From the NCBI GenBank assembly GCA_964345235.1, contig CAYFQE010000037.1, forward strand, positions 1 through 6,172: 6,172 nt of DNA, in the 5' to 3' direction. This stretch comes from Scatomorpha sp964345235 (GTDB taxonomy: Bacteria > Bacillota > Clostridia > Oscillospirales > Oscillospiraceae). A program made the position numbers and the translations under genes. Within the stretch, counting starts at the first letter, position 1, and every line of letters begins with the position of its first letter. Of this stretch, positions 1 to 5,955 are shown one piece after another. Under the pieces are notes generated by a model. That model saw only the letters and a program-made list of their open reading frames with translations, ran no database searches and was not told the DNA's origin.

Positions 1-23
1 AATAAAAATCCACAGCTTTAATC

Positions 24-30
24 GGGAGGA
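24..30 (+). promoter_or_regulatory. Ribosome binding site of lepA
   Basis: The sequence GGGAGGA lies 7 bases upstream of a TTG codon at 38. No other start codon in this frame has a comparable Shine-Dalgarno sequence, and the protein read from the TTG aligns with the usual LepA N-terminus, so this site decides the start. Confidence 0.85.
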
Positions 31-37
31 AATTTTC

Positions 38-1843
38 TTGCAGAAATCACATATAAGGAATTTTTCTATAATAGCGCACATAGATCACGGCAAGTCCACC
101 TTGTCCGATAGACTTATCGAGGCCTGTAATGCGGTAAGCGAGCGCGATATGCGCGACCAGATTCTCGACAATATGGATCTCGAGAAAGAGCGCGGCATAA
201 CAATAAAGGCCCGCGCCGTATGTATGAACTATGTTGCAAAAAACGGCGAGGAATATATGCTCAACCTAATCGATACACCGGGACATGTTGACTTCAACTA
301 CGAGGTCAGCCGCGCCTTGGCATCCTGCGAGGGAGCCATACTCGTTGTCGATGCGTCGCAGGGAGTCGAGGCTCAAACTCTGGCAAACACCTATATGGCC
401 ATGAAGCACGACCTAGAGATTATCCCTGTCATAAATAAAATCGACCTGCCCGCCGCAGATCCTAAAAGAGTTAAAAACGAGATAGAAGATGTCATAGGCG
501 TTCCGGCGTTGGATGCTCCCGAGATTTCCGCTAAAAACGGCATCAATATAGAAGCGGTTTTAGAAGAGATAGTCACAAAGCTCCCGCCTCCCAAGGGCGA
601 CGATTCGGCTCCTTTAAGAGCGCTGATTTTCGACAGTCAGTATGATGCTTACAGGGGTGTAATAGTCCTTGTCCGCCTGATTGACGGTGTTCTTAAAAAA
701 GATATGACAATAAGACTCATGTCTTCAAAGGCCGAGTACAAGGTTATTGAGGTCGGTTTTCTTCGTCCAACGGGCTTCGAGCCGACGGACGAGCTTACAG
801 CGGGCGAGGTTGGATACTTCACGGCGGGAATTAAAAATATAGCCGATACCAATGTGGGCGACACGGTCACCTCGGCGCTAAAACCGGCAAGCGAAGCGCT
901 GCCGGGCTACACTCCTGCGCGGGCAATGGTCTATTGCGGTATCTATCCCGAAGACGGCTCCAAATATCCCGATTTAAGGGAAGCTCTCGAAAAGCTTAAA
1001 CTGAACGATGCATCCCTCTCTTTCGAGGCGGAAAGCTCGGTTGCGCTGGGTTTCGGCTTCCGTTGCGGATTTTTGGGTATGCTTCACCTCGAGATAGTTC
1101 AGGAGAGATTAGAGAGAGAATTTGACCTCGGACTCATCGCGACTTTGCCCTCCGTTATTTACGAGGTAGTCACAACCGACGGGGAAGTTAAACATGTTGA
1201 CAATCCGCATGACTATCCCTCGCCCGACAGAATCAGCGAGGCAAGAGAGCCCTATGTTTCGGTTAGTATAATCAGCCCTCAGGAATTTGTCGGCAACATA
1301 ATGCCGCTTTGCCAAGACAGGCGTGGCGAGTATGTGAATATGCATTATCTCGATGACAGACTTGTCGAGTTGCACTATAATATGCCCCTAAACGAGATTA
1401 TTTACGACTTTTTCGATACGCTCAAGGCGCGCACAAAGGGCTACGCTTCACTTGACTATGAATTTTTAAAATATGAAGACTCCGAGCTTGTCAAGGTCGA
1501 TATGCTTTTAAACGGCGACAAGGTGGATGCGCTCTCTTTTATCGCCCACAAGGATAAGGCCTATCCCAGAGCTCGAAAGCTCTGCGAAAAGCTCCGTGAC
1601 AACATTCCGCGCCAGCTCTTTGCAATACCTATTCAGGCCGCAATAGGCGGAAAGATAATAGCCCGCGAGACGGTCAAAGCGGTGAGAAAAGATGTTTTAG
1701 CCAAGTGCTACGGCGGAGACATCACGCGTAAGAAAAAGCTTTTAGAAAAGCAAAAAGAAGGCAAAAAGAAGATGCGCCAGCTCGGAACGGTGCAGATGCC
1801 GACAGAGGCATTCCTAGCAGTTCTCAAGTTGGGAGACGAGTAA
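38..1843 (+). CDS. lepA: Elongation factor 4 (LepA), translational GTPase
   Basis: This gene encodes LepA/EF4, a ribosome-associated GTPase related to EF-G. It is credited with back-translocation or with assisting translation initiation and 30S biogenesis, and it acts in the cytoplasm and at the membrane. All GTPase motifs are visible: G1 AHIDHGKST (residues 13-21), G2 ERGITIK (51-57), G3 DTPGH (79-83), G4 NKID (133-136) and G5 SAKNG (164-168). After the beta-barrel domain II and the EF-G-like domains, the LepA-specific C-terminal domain ends with the family signature around CYGGDITRKKKLLEKQKEGK. At 601 residues the protein is full length for the family (about 600). The TTG start is fixed by GGGAGGA 7 bases upstream. 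The stop is one base before the next gene, which suggests a shared transcript. Its promoter lies outside the window. Identification is secure; the precise cellular role of LepA is still debated. Confidence 0.98.
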   Translation: MQKSHIRNFSIIAHIDHGKSTLSDRLIEACNAVSERDMRDQILDNMDLEKERGITIKARAVCMNYVAKNGEEYMLNLIDTPGHVDFNYEVSRALASCEGAILVVDASQGVEAQTLANTYMAMKHDLEIIPVINKIDLPAADPKRVKNEIEDVIGVPALDAPEISAKNGINIEAVLEEIVTKLPPPKGDDSAPLRALIFDSQYDAYRGVIVLVRLIDGVLKKDMTIRLMSSKAEYKVIEVGFLRPTGFEPTDELTAGEVGYFTAGIKNIADTNVGDTVTSALKPASEALPGYTPARAMVYCGIYPEDGSKYPDLREALEKLKLNDASLSFEAESSVALGFGFRCGFLGMLHLEIVQERLEREFDLGLIATLPSVIYEVVTTDGEVKHVDNPHDYPSPDRISEAREPYVSVSIISPQEFVGNIMPLCQDRRGEYVNMHYLDDRLVELHYNMPLNEIIYDFFDTLKARTKGYASLDYEFLKYEDSELVKVDMLLNGDKVDALSFIAHKDKAYPRARKLCEKLRDNIPRQLFAIPIQAAIGGKIIARETVKAVRKDVLAKCYGGDITRKKKLLEKQKEGKKKMRQLGTVQMPTEAFLAVLKLGDE

Positions 1844-1844
1844 G

Positions 1845-3458
1845 ATGAAAATTACATTCATAGGCGCCGCCCATGAGGTCACAGGATCGCTCACTTTAAT
1901 CGAGGCAAGCGGCAAAAGCTTTATTGTCGATTGCGGAATGGAGCAGGGGGGAGATGTATTCCAAAACGAAGAGCTTCCCATCGAAGCATCAAAAGTTGAC
2001 TTTGTACTCCTCACCCACGCGCACATAGACCACTCGGGCAATTTGCCTCTTCTCTATAAAAAGGGATTTAGGGGCAAGGTGTATGCAAGCGAGATAACAA
2101 CTGAGCTTGCCGACATCATGCTTAAAGACTCGGCAAATATTCAAATGGCGGATGCCGAGCGCAAAATCCGCAAGGCAAAAAGAGCATGGGAAGAGGCGGC
2201 CGAGCCCGCCTATACTCTTGAGCATGTTGCCGGACTTATGAAAAATTTTGTCCCCCTCAAGTATGGGCAAAAAACAGAAATAGAATCCGGAATAGAGATT
2301 CGCTTCACCGATATAGGACACCTTCTTGGGTCTGCATGTATAGAAGTTTGGATGAGCGAAGACGGAGTCACAAAAAAAATAGTTTTCTCGGGTGATGTGG
2401 GCAATATAAATCAGCCAATACTTAAAAACCCTTCACAGGTAAAAGAAGCAGATTTCGTGCTTATAGAGTCCACCTACGGAAACAGAGTTCACGATGATCT
2501 CGATCAGGATTTTCCGCTAACGGTCGGAACTATCATAGATAAAGTTCTAAAGCGCGGCGGCAACCTGATTATACCGTCGTTTGCCGTGGGCAGAACCCAA
2601 GAGGTTCTGTATTTCATGCGAGAAATTAAAAATCGCCAAATAGTAAAGTCAAATCCCGATTTTAAGGTATATCTCGACAGTCCATTAGCGCTGGAAGCTA
2701 CCGAGATTTTCAAAGAGGCCTCGTGCGACTACCTCGATACAGAGGCGGCGGCCTTGGTGAAAAGCGGGGTCAACATTCTAAGCTTCGACGGACTCAACTT
2801 TTCATTATCTGCCGATGATTCAATAGCATTAAACTCGGATACCGAGCCCAAGGTTATAATTTCAGCCTCGGGAATGTGCACGGCGGGCCGTGTCCGCCAC
2901 CACCTTAAGCACAATCTTTGGAGACCCGAGTGTGCCGTGCTCTTTGTGGGATATCAGGCGCAGGGAACTCTTGGCAGATTGCTTCAAGAGGGAATTGACG
3001 AAGTCAAACTCTTCGGAGAAAAAATAAAGGTAAAGGCCGAGATTTTCAGCATAGGGGCAACCTCGAGCCATGCCGACCGAGACGGACTCTTGCGCTGGCT
3101 AAAAGGATTCGAGAAAAAGCCTTCAATGGTTTTTGTTAATCACGGCGATAATGAAGTGACCGATGAGTTTGCCGAAACCGTTAAAACCGAGCTCGGCATA
3201 CCCGCATTTGCCCCCTACAGCGGAGCGGTATACGACCTCAAACACAACATGGCGCTCGAGCTTCCTCAGGGAATTCCGGTTAAAAAACGCGCTGAATCGG
3301 CAGAGGCTACCTACATCGAAAACGCCTATCACAGGGAGCTTGTCGCCAAGGTCGAGGAGCTGCTTAAACTCATAAAAAATTCGAGCGGAAGACCCAACAA
3401 AGACATGCGGCGCTGGATAAAGGAACTTGAGAAAATCAGGAAGGATGTCGCTGTTTAA
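1845..3458 (+). CDS. Beta-CASP metallo-beta-lactamase-fold RNA nuclease
   Basis: The product is a 537-residue hydrolase of the metallo-beta-lactamase fold with a beta-CASP insert, the architecture of CPSF73/YSH1-like and bacterial RNA-processing nucleases. Visible metal ligands are HAHIDH (58-63, motif 2), H159 in GHLLGSA (motif 3) and D184 in SGDVG (motif 4). Beta-CASP features follow: ESTYG (208-212, motif A), PSFAVGRTQEVL (244-255), H409 in SSHAD (motif B) and H433 in VNHGD (motif C). All catalytic positions are present, so it should be active, probably as a zinc-dependent endo- or exoribonuclease. No signal peptide or membrane segment is seen. Residues from about 475 form a charged helical tail beyond the RMMBL domain. 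The ATG lies one base after the lepA stop, with GGGAG (1831-1835) inside the lepA end as ribosome binding site, which suggests translational coupling. It is not RNase J: length and motif context fit the shorter YSH1/CPSF-like group. Its substrate cannot be read from the sequence. Confidence 0.93.
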   Translation: MKITFIGAAHEVTGSLTLIEASGKSFIVDCGMEQGGDVFQNEELPIEASKVDFVLLTHAHIDHSGNLPLLYKKGFRGKVYASEITTELADIMLKDSANIQMADAERKIRKAKRAWEEAAEPAYTLEHVAGLMKNFVPLKYGQKTEIESGIEIRFTDIGHLLGSACIEVWMSEDGVTKKIVFSGDVGNINQPILKNPSQVKEADFVLIESTYGNRVHDDLDQDFPLTVGTIIDKVLKRGGNLIIPSFAVGRTQEVLYFMREIKNRQIVKSNPDFKVYLDSPLALEATEIFKEASCDYLDTEAAALVKSGVNILSFDGLNFSLSADDSIALNSDTEPKVIISASGMCTAGRVRHHLKHNLWRPECAVLFVGYQAQGTLGRLLQEGIDEVKLFGEKIKVKAEIFSIGATSSHADRDGLLRWLKGFEKKPSMVFVNHGDNEVTDEFAETVKTELGIPAFAPYSGAVYDLKHNMALELPQGIPVKKRAESAEATYIENAYHRELVAKVEELLKLIKNSSGRPNKDMRRWIKELEKIRKDVAV

Positions 3459-3503
3459 GTCCGCTCGGCTTAAAACTAAACATTAAATTTAAGTTTTTAT
3501 AAA

Positions 3504-3530
3504 GAACGGATAGCAAAATGCTATCCGTTC
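3504..3530 (+). terminator. Perfect 11-bp hairpin after the nuclease gene
   Basis: GAACGGATAGC (3504-3514) and its exact reverse complement (3520-3530) enclose the 5-base loop AAAAT. It sits 45 bases past the nuclease stop, where a terminator for the lepA-nuclease transcript is expected. It lacks a clear U-run on either strand: the plus side continues GGCTTGAAG. It may therefore be an atypical terminator or a 3'-end stabilising stem. The -35 box of the tRNA promoter begins 3 bases beyond it. Confidence 0.5.
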
Positions 3531-3533
3531 GGC

Positions 3534-3562
3534 TTGAAGATAAGGTAAATTTACTGTATAAT
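3534..3562 (+). promoter_or_regulatory. Sigma-A type promoter of tRNA-Pro
   Basis: TTGAAG (3534-3539) and a perfect TATAAT (3557-3562) are separated by exactly 17 bases. Transcription would start near 3569, giving a leader of roughly 34 bases before the tRNA 5' end at 3603. Placement and quality make this a convincing stable-RNA promoter. Confidence 0.85.
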
Positions 3563-3602
3563 CCACTTGCTCAAATATAAAGGCGAGCGCAAGTCAATAT
3601 TT

Positions 3603-3678
3603 CCGGGTGTAGCGCAGTTGGTAGCGCGCGTGCTTTGGGAGCACGATGCCGCAGGTTCGAATCCTGTCACTCGGACCA
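3603..3678 (+). tRNA. tRNA-Pro (anticodon UGG)
   Basis: This is a complete 76-base cloverleaf including encoded CCA. The acceptor stem pairs 3603-3609 with 3668-3674 (one G-T wobble). The D stem is GCGC/GCGC (3612-3615 with 3624-3627). The anticodon stem pairs 3629-3633 with 3641-3645 and encloses the loop TTTGGGA, which puts anticodon TGG at 3636-3638. The T arm is 3651-3667 with the TTCGAAT loop, A is the discriminator at 3675, and CCA ends the gene. UGG with a wobble U can read all proline codons. It has its own promoter upstream and a strong terminator downstream. Its 3' part from 3633 is duplicated exactly at 6127-6172, so this gene appears to be an integration site that has kept an intact tRNA. 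Confidence 0.97.
3633..3678 (+). repeat. attL-like 46-bp direct repeat inside tRNA-Pro
   Basis: These 46 bases, from the last base of the 5' anticodon stem to the CCA, are identical to 6127-6172 in the same orientation. Tyrosine-recombinase elements typically use the 3' half of a tRNA gene as attachment site, from the anticodon or T loop to the end, and leave such a repeat on the far side. This copy belongs to the intact tRNA, so it is labelled attL. Confidence 0.75.
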
Positions 3679-3682
3679 CGAA

Positions 3683-3727
3683 ATGCGGTAGTCCATGATA
3701 CAATGGGCTACCGTATTTTTTATTTTT
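3683..3727 (+). terminator. Rho-independent terminator of tRNA-Pro
   Basis: A 12-bp stem pairs 3683-3694 with 3705-3716 (two G-T wobbles) around a 10-base loop. It is followed by a T-rich run, TTTTTT-A-TTTTT, ending at 3727. It begins 5 bases after the tRNA CCA. If the island model is right, it lies just inside the element, meaning the element supplies the terminator for the tRNA it entered. Confidence 0.9.
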
Positions 3728-3767
3728 CTGCTGAAAAAGTCCTTATATCAAGCAGTTTTCCGAGTAT

Positions 3768-3842
3768 GGGGTGCAAAACTTCTCAATGCTCGGATTTTTC
3801 TATTTTACCGAAGCTGAGTAACTGATTTTTGTTTTGCACCCC
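3768..3842. repeat. Long imperfect inverted repeat
   Basis: GGGGTGCAAAAC (3768-3779) is exactly complementary to GTTTTGCACCCC (3831-3842). Inside, 3782-3793 and 3808-3818 can form a further stem of about 10 pairs (CTCA, GCT and CGG with TGAG, AGC and CCG, small bulges) around an AT-rich loop. The result could be a structured RNA of about 75 bases, a recombinase site, or abutting ends of a lost insertion sequence. There is no T-run after it, so it is not a classic terminator. Confidence 0.6.
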
Positions 3843-3847
3843 CTAAT

Positions 3848-3899
3848 GAGAAAAATCAAAAAGTAGGGAGAAATATCAAAAGGTTGTCGAGAAAAATCA
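3848..3899 (+). repeat. Three tandem 20/21-bp motifs
   Basis: The core GAGAAAAATCA occurs at 3848-3858 and 3889-3899, with the variant GAGAAATATCA at 3868-3878. The spacing is 20 then 21 bases, about two helical turns, which would put all copies on the same DNA face. This suggests a multimeric protein-binding site such as iterons, recombinase arm sites or the repeated ends of an IS21-type element. With only three copies, chance in AT-rich DNA is not excluded. Confidence 0.5.
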
Positions 3900-4023
3900 T
3901 ATTGTTCCTTGACATTTATTTGCTACGCTTTTCCTCTTCCCCAGGGAGAGTCAATGTTCCTGCTGACTTTGATACAATGAGAAAAAGCCTTCTCCGGGGT
4001 CAAAACCGCCGAAAAAGGCATAA

Positions 4024-4068
4024 AACAAGGGCTTTCGAGGTCAGATACTGACTTCGGAAGCCCTTGTT
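4024..4068 (+). terminator. 21-bp hairpin with 3-base loop (terminator-like)
   Basis: Positions 4024-4044 pair with 4048-4068 along all 21 positions around the loop ATA. The two non-Watson-Crick pairs (4035 with 4057 and 4039 with 4053) are G-U wobbles in plus-strand RNA but would be A-C mismatches in minus-strand RNA, which favours transcription on plus. The downstream sequence CACTTTATTCAG is only weakly T-rich. No intact gene precedes it, so it is probably the terminator of a deleted gene or a regulatory stem that came with the adjacent fragment. Confidence 0.5.
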
Positions 4069-4087
4069 CACTTTATTCAGTTATTGA

Positions 4088-4318
4088 TTTCTGCCGTTCC
4101 AAAGTCCGGCGGCGCTGTTCTCAAAGCGTGTGACACGGGAGGGCATGATATCCTCCATGCTCAGCGGCTTGATCTTCTCAGTCATCTGGGCGCGTGTATT
4201 GTCAAACCCGTGGGGACTTAGCGAGGCTATCTCCGGAAGTATCGTTTCGCTTATCGTCATCGTCGTCGTTTCCGCTCGCACTCAGAAGAAGGGCAAATCC
4301 GCTCCGTTTTTCTCCTGA
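4088..4318 (+). pseudogene. C-terminal fragment of a sodium:solute symporter (SSS family)
   Basis: The frame open from 4088 to the TGA at 4316-4318 reads like the last 75 or so residues of a sodium:solute symporter of the PutP/PanF type. The segment LFSKRVTREGMISSMLSG resembles the family pattern of a basic cytoplasmic loop (lfwKR-T-G) entering a glycine-rich helix with a tryptophan. It is followed by NPWGLSEAISGSIVSLIVIV, matching the 'lGL-E-iPg-i-slivivvvS' last membrane helix, then a short basic tail. Two hydrophobic helices are visible. A full symporter has about 480-550 residues and 12-13 helices; nothing upstream in any frame continues it, and a TGA at 4085-4087 closes the frame. It is therefore a remnant, not a functional carrier. 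The natural stop and 64-base gap to the next start suggest it and the dehydrogenase fragment arrived together from one operon. The family call is from pattern memory and moderately sure. Confidence 0.6.
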
Positions 4319-4368
4319 GTTCACCTTTGAATTCTGCCGGGTCAGTCCCGGAAACATATAAATTATAC

Positions 4369-4375
4369 AAGGAGG
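4369..4375 (+). promoter_or_regulatory. Ribosome binding site of the dehydrogenase fragment
   Basis: AAGGAGG lies 7 bases before the ATG at 4383, an ideal Shine-Dalgarno sequence. It fixes the original start of the truncated dehydrogenase gene. A small 5-bp stem (CCGGG/CCCGG, 4337-4351) lies just upstream in the gap after the symporter fragment. Confidence 0.8.
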
Positions 4376-4382
4376 ACATTAT

Positions 4383-4604
4383 ATGCGCATAGTAAACACC
4401 TGTAAATACGCCCATCTTCCCGACGAGCACCCCGCAGTTCAGCGTGTTCTTGCCAAAGCAGAGTTCGTGACCTGCGAAAAAGCCAAGCTCACCAGCGAGG
4501 AGCTCCTTGAATTTGTTCAAGGAGCAGATGCTCTGATTAGCGGCACCGACTTTATCCGTGCAGACCTTATCGAAAAGTTTCCAAAGTCTCCGAAGGTGAT
4601 TTCA
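4383..4604 (+). pseudogene. N-terminal fragment of a D-2-hydroxyacid dehydrogenase (phosphoglycerate dehydrogenase type)
   Basis: From the ATG at 4383 the first 74 residues look like the N-terminal half of the catalytic domain of the D-isomer 2-hydroxyacid dehydrogenase family. HLPDEHPAVQRVL is followed by the strand-turn LISGTDFIRADLIEKFPK and PKVIS, where the family normally continues into a glycine-rich R-G-G-D turn. Here the similarity stops at PKVIS. The frame itself remains open to 4775, but the rest is an out-of-frame reading of the ferredoxin fragment that follows. The NAD-binding Rossmann domain and catalytic Arg, Glu and His are all missing, so it cannot be an active enzyme; family members have about 320-530 residues. 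Start and ribosome binding site are intact, so a chimeric peptide of 130 residues could still be made. The breakpoint lies near 4604, give or take some 15 bases. Confidence 0.7.
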
Positions 4605-4891
4605 ACCGCCACAAGGGGTTTCCCGCAGGCTCGGGGATCGCACAGGCGATCTATCAGCAGAAAAGGAAAACCAAGGGGTTTACGGTGTCCGGCGCCTGCA
4701 TTAGATGCGGCCTCTGCGCCAGGCAATGCCCCCTCTCCGCCATCGAGATGCGGGACGGCAGGCCGGTATGGGTAAAAGAAAAATGCACCACCTGCCTCGG
4801 CTGTCTGCACCGCTGTCCGACATTCGCCATCCAATACCGGGGGCAGACAGAAAAGCACGGGCAGTTCGTTCACCCAAAGGTAAAGCTGTAA
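4605..4891 (+). pseudogene. C-terminal 2[4Fe-4S] ferredoxin fragment of an EFR1-like flavodoxin/ferredoxin protein
   Basis: A second frame, offset from the dehydrogenase frame and ending in TAA at 4889-4891, encodes two canonical four-cysteine iron-sulfur motifs, CIRCGLCARQCP and CTTCLGCLHRCP. Between them lies a DGRPVWVKEKC linker. A tail like AIQYRGQTEKHGQF follows, typical of EFR1 proteins, in which an N-terminal flavodoxin domain is joined to such a ferredoxin. Here the flavodoxin part is absent: upstream the frame runs into dehydrogenase sequence and closes at a TAG (4538-4540). The only nearby start is a GTG at 4685 without a ribosome binding site. An alternative is that this GTG yields a free 68-residue ferredoxin able to hold two clusters, since all eight cysteines remain. 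The better reading is the surviving end of a gene joined by deletion to the preceding fragment. Confidence 0.72.
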
Positions 4892-4981
4892 AGTTCCCAA
4901 GCGGATATTCTTGCCGCATAACCGCTGCATAACCACCAGGAAAATCGGCGCAAAAGCCCCTCAAAAAGCTTGCGAAACCCG

Positions 4982-5025
4982 CCCAAAACCGAGCCACATC
5001 TTTTAATATACAGACTCAATCCCAT
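4982..5025. repeat. 44-bp direct repeat, left copy
   Basis: These 44 bases, from CCCAAAACCGAGCC to CTCAATCCCAT, are identical to 5956-5999 in the same orientation, 974 bases apart. The pair brackets the amidohydrolase gene. This copy lies 15 bases past the stop of that gene, in its 3' untranslated region on the minus strand. No similarity to the tRNA repeat is seen. Confidence 0.9.
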
Positions 5026-5039
5026 TGGTGAAGCGGGGG

Positions 5040-5783
5040 CTATATCTGGCAGAGTAATCGCTTTATCACATCTTTCACTTTATCATAGCCTGCATTTTTT
5101 AAGCCGCTCGTTTCATCCATATATAAAGTGCGGTTGATTTCAATCATTATTGAACTGACACGGTTGTCCTTCTTGTAAAAGCGGCTCGGCACAATGGAGC
5201 CCGCAAACGGCCTGTTTTCCGCCACTTTCAAGCCTTCGTAAGAAAAGAATTTCGTGACCGCTTTTATTAGCGATTCCGGCGCATGAAAGTCATCATAGCC
5301 TATGCAAATATCAGGCCGGTCGCTGGACTGGTCTTTTTCGTAGGGCAAAGGCTTTGACGGGAATGAATGTGCGTCAATGATGAGGCATTGATCCTGCAGG
5401 CTCACTATCTTAGCGACCCTATCCGTAAATTGTGCATGGTACAGATCATAGTAATTCATCAAAATAAAGTTCTTCTGTTCCAAAGACTCTATTTTCAACG
5501 GCTTCCCTGCAGAAGTCCTTGTATAAACAGCCCCCATACCGCAACGGGACATTTCTTCGTCGGTGTCATTTCTGAACCGTTCGGGGTCCATAACCAGCCG
5601 GCTGACGCCATTTATCTGTTTTTCGCAGTGGTCGATATCAAAAAGGTCATCGGTATATCTGTCCGTCATCAGTAAAAGCTCATGCTCAAGCTCGGCATCC
5701 GACAGCAGAAAACAGGCCCTCTCAGACGGCGGTATATAAGTTGAGCTATGTGGGATATGTATTAGAATTTTGTTTGTTTCCAC
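5040..5783 (-). CDS. N-formylglutamate amidohydrolase family enzyme
   Basis: This intact 247-residue protein belongs to the N-formylglutamate amidohydrolase (FGase, PF05013) family. HutG-type members release glutamate from N-formyl-L-glutamate at the end of one histidine-degradation route; others act on related N-acyl or unassigned substrates. Motifs include HIPHSS (9-14), TDRYTDDLF (40-48), SRLVMDPERF (61-70), IDAHSFPSKPLPYE (136-149, with the His/Glu region of the metal site), NRPFAGSIVP (190-199) and MIEINRTLYM (213-222). It is cytosolic, with no signal peptide or membrane helix. Length is near the family norm of about 260. I chose the GTG at 5783 because AGGAGGT (5791-5797) lies 7 bases upstream; a GTG at 5792 in the same frame would overlap that site. 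It is the only intact gene in the island, lies opposite to its neighbours, has no histidine-utilisation genes beside it, and is bracketed by a 44-bp repeat. Its substrate in this setting is not known. Confidence 0.9.
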   Translation of the reverse strand: METNKILIHIPHSSTYIPPSERACFLLSDAELEHELLLMTDRYTDDLFDIDHCEKQINGVSRLVMDPERFRNDTDEEMSRCGMGAVYTRTSAGKPLKIESLEQKNFILMNYYDLYHAQFTDRVAKIVSLQDQCLIIDAHSFPSKPLPYEKDQSSDRPDICIGYDDFHAPESLIKAVTKFFSYEGLKVAENRPFAGSIVPSRFYKKDNRVSSIMIEINRTLYMDETSGLKNAGYDKVKDVIKRLLCQI

Positions 5784-5790
5784 CCGCTCC

Positions 5791-5797
5791 ACCTCCT
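5791..5797 (-). promoter_or_regulatory. Ribosome binding site deciding the amidohydrolase start
   Basis: On the minus strand this reads AGGAGGT, 7 bases before the GTG at 5783. The upstream in-frame GTG at 5790-5792 overlaps it and cannot use it, so translation most likely begins at 5783, three residues shorter than the longest frame. Confidence 0.8.
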
Positions 5798-5816
5798 CGT
5801 CATTTGCTATAAGCTT

Positions 5817-5845
5817 ATTTTACTATGGAGAGCATGAAAAGTCGA
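5817..5845 (-). promoter_or_regulatory. Putative promoter of the amidohydrolase gene
   Basis: On the minus strand, TCGACT (5840-5845) and TAAAAT (5817-5822) are separated by 17 bases, a fair sigma-A match. It lies 20 bases upstream of the ribosome binding site, giving a short leader. This suggests the gene is transcribed alone. Confidence 0.5.
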
Positions 5846-5955
5846 TACACCCCCTGGAGCCCCGCATATCCAAGCCATAATCACAGCACCTTAAACTTCC
5901 TACAAGCGCCATCATCCACTCCCCGATGCACCTCAGTCCGCTTGGACGCATTTCC

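Larger units (their letters stand above)
3728..4087. other. Gene-free, repeat-rich stretch
   Basis: I find no credible coding region on either strand in these 360 bases. They hold a 12-bp inverted repeat with nested stem (3768-3842), three tandem 20/21-bp motifs (3848-3899) and a 21-bp hairpin (4024-4068), listed separately. A TTGACA at 3909-3914 has no matching -10 box at a suitable distance. Confidence 0.7.

Noticed and set aside
3848..3899. A CRISPR array
   Set aside because: Only three 11-base motifs with 9-10-base gaps are present; the repeat and spacer lengths are far too short and there are no cas genes.
3909..3937. A promoter with a perfect TTGACA
   Set aside because: No acceptable -10 box lies 16-18 bases downstream, and no intact gene follows on the plus strand.
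4081..4281. A 66-residue minus-strand frame ending next to the 21-bp hairpin
   Set aside because: Its end beside a terminator-like stem looked attractive, but the plus strand of the same bases gives recognisable symporter sequence with two membrane helices, so the minus frame is its antisense shadow.
4685..4891. A free-standing small ferredoxin gene starting at GTG 4685
   Set aside because: There is no ribosome binding site before this GTG, the frame extends upstream without a better start, and the tail fits the C-terminus of a larger EFR1 protein. Kept only as an alternative in the feature entry.
4517..4997. Two overlapping minus-strand frames of 139 and 98 residues
   Set aside because: They lie opposite the ferredoxin fragment, whose eight ordered cysteines show that plus is the coding strand. 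The minus frames have no family features.
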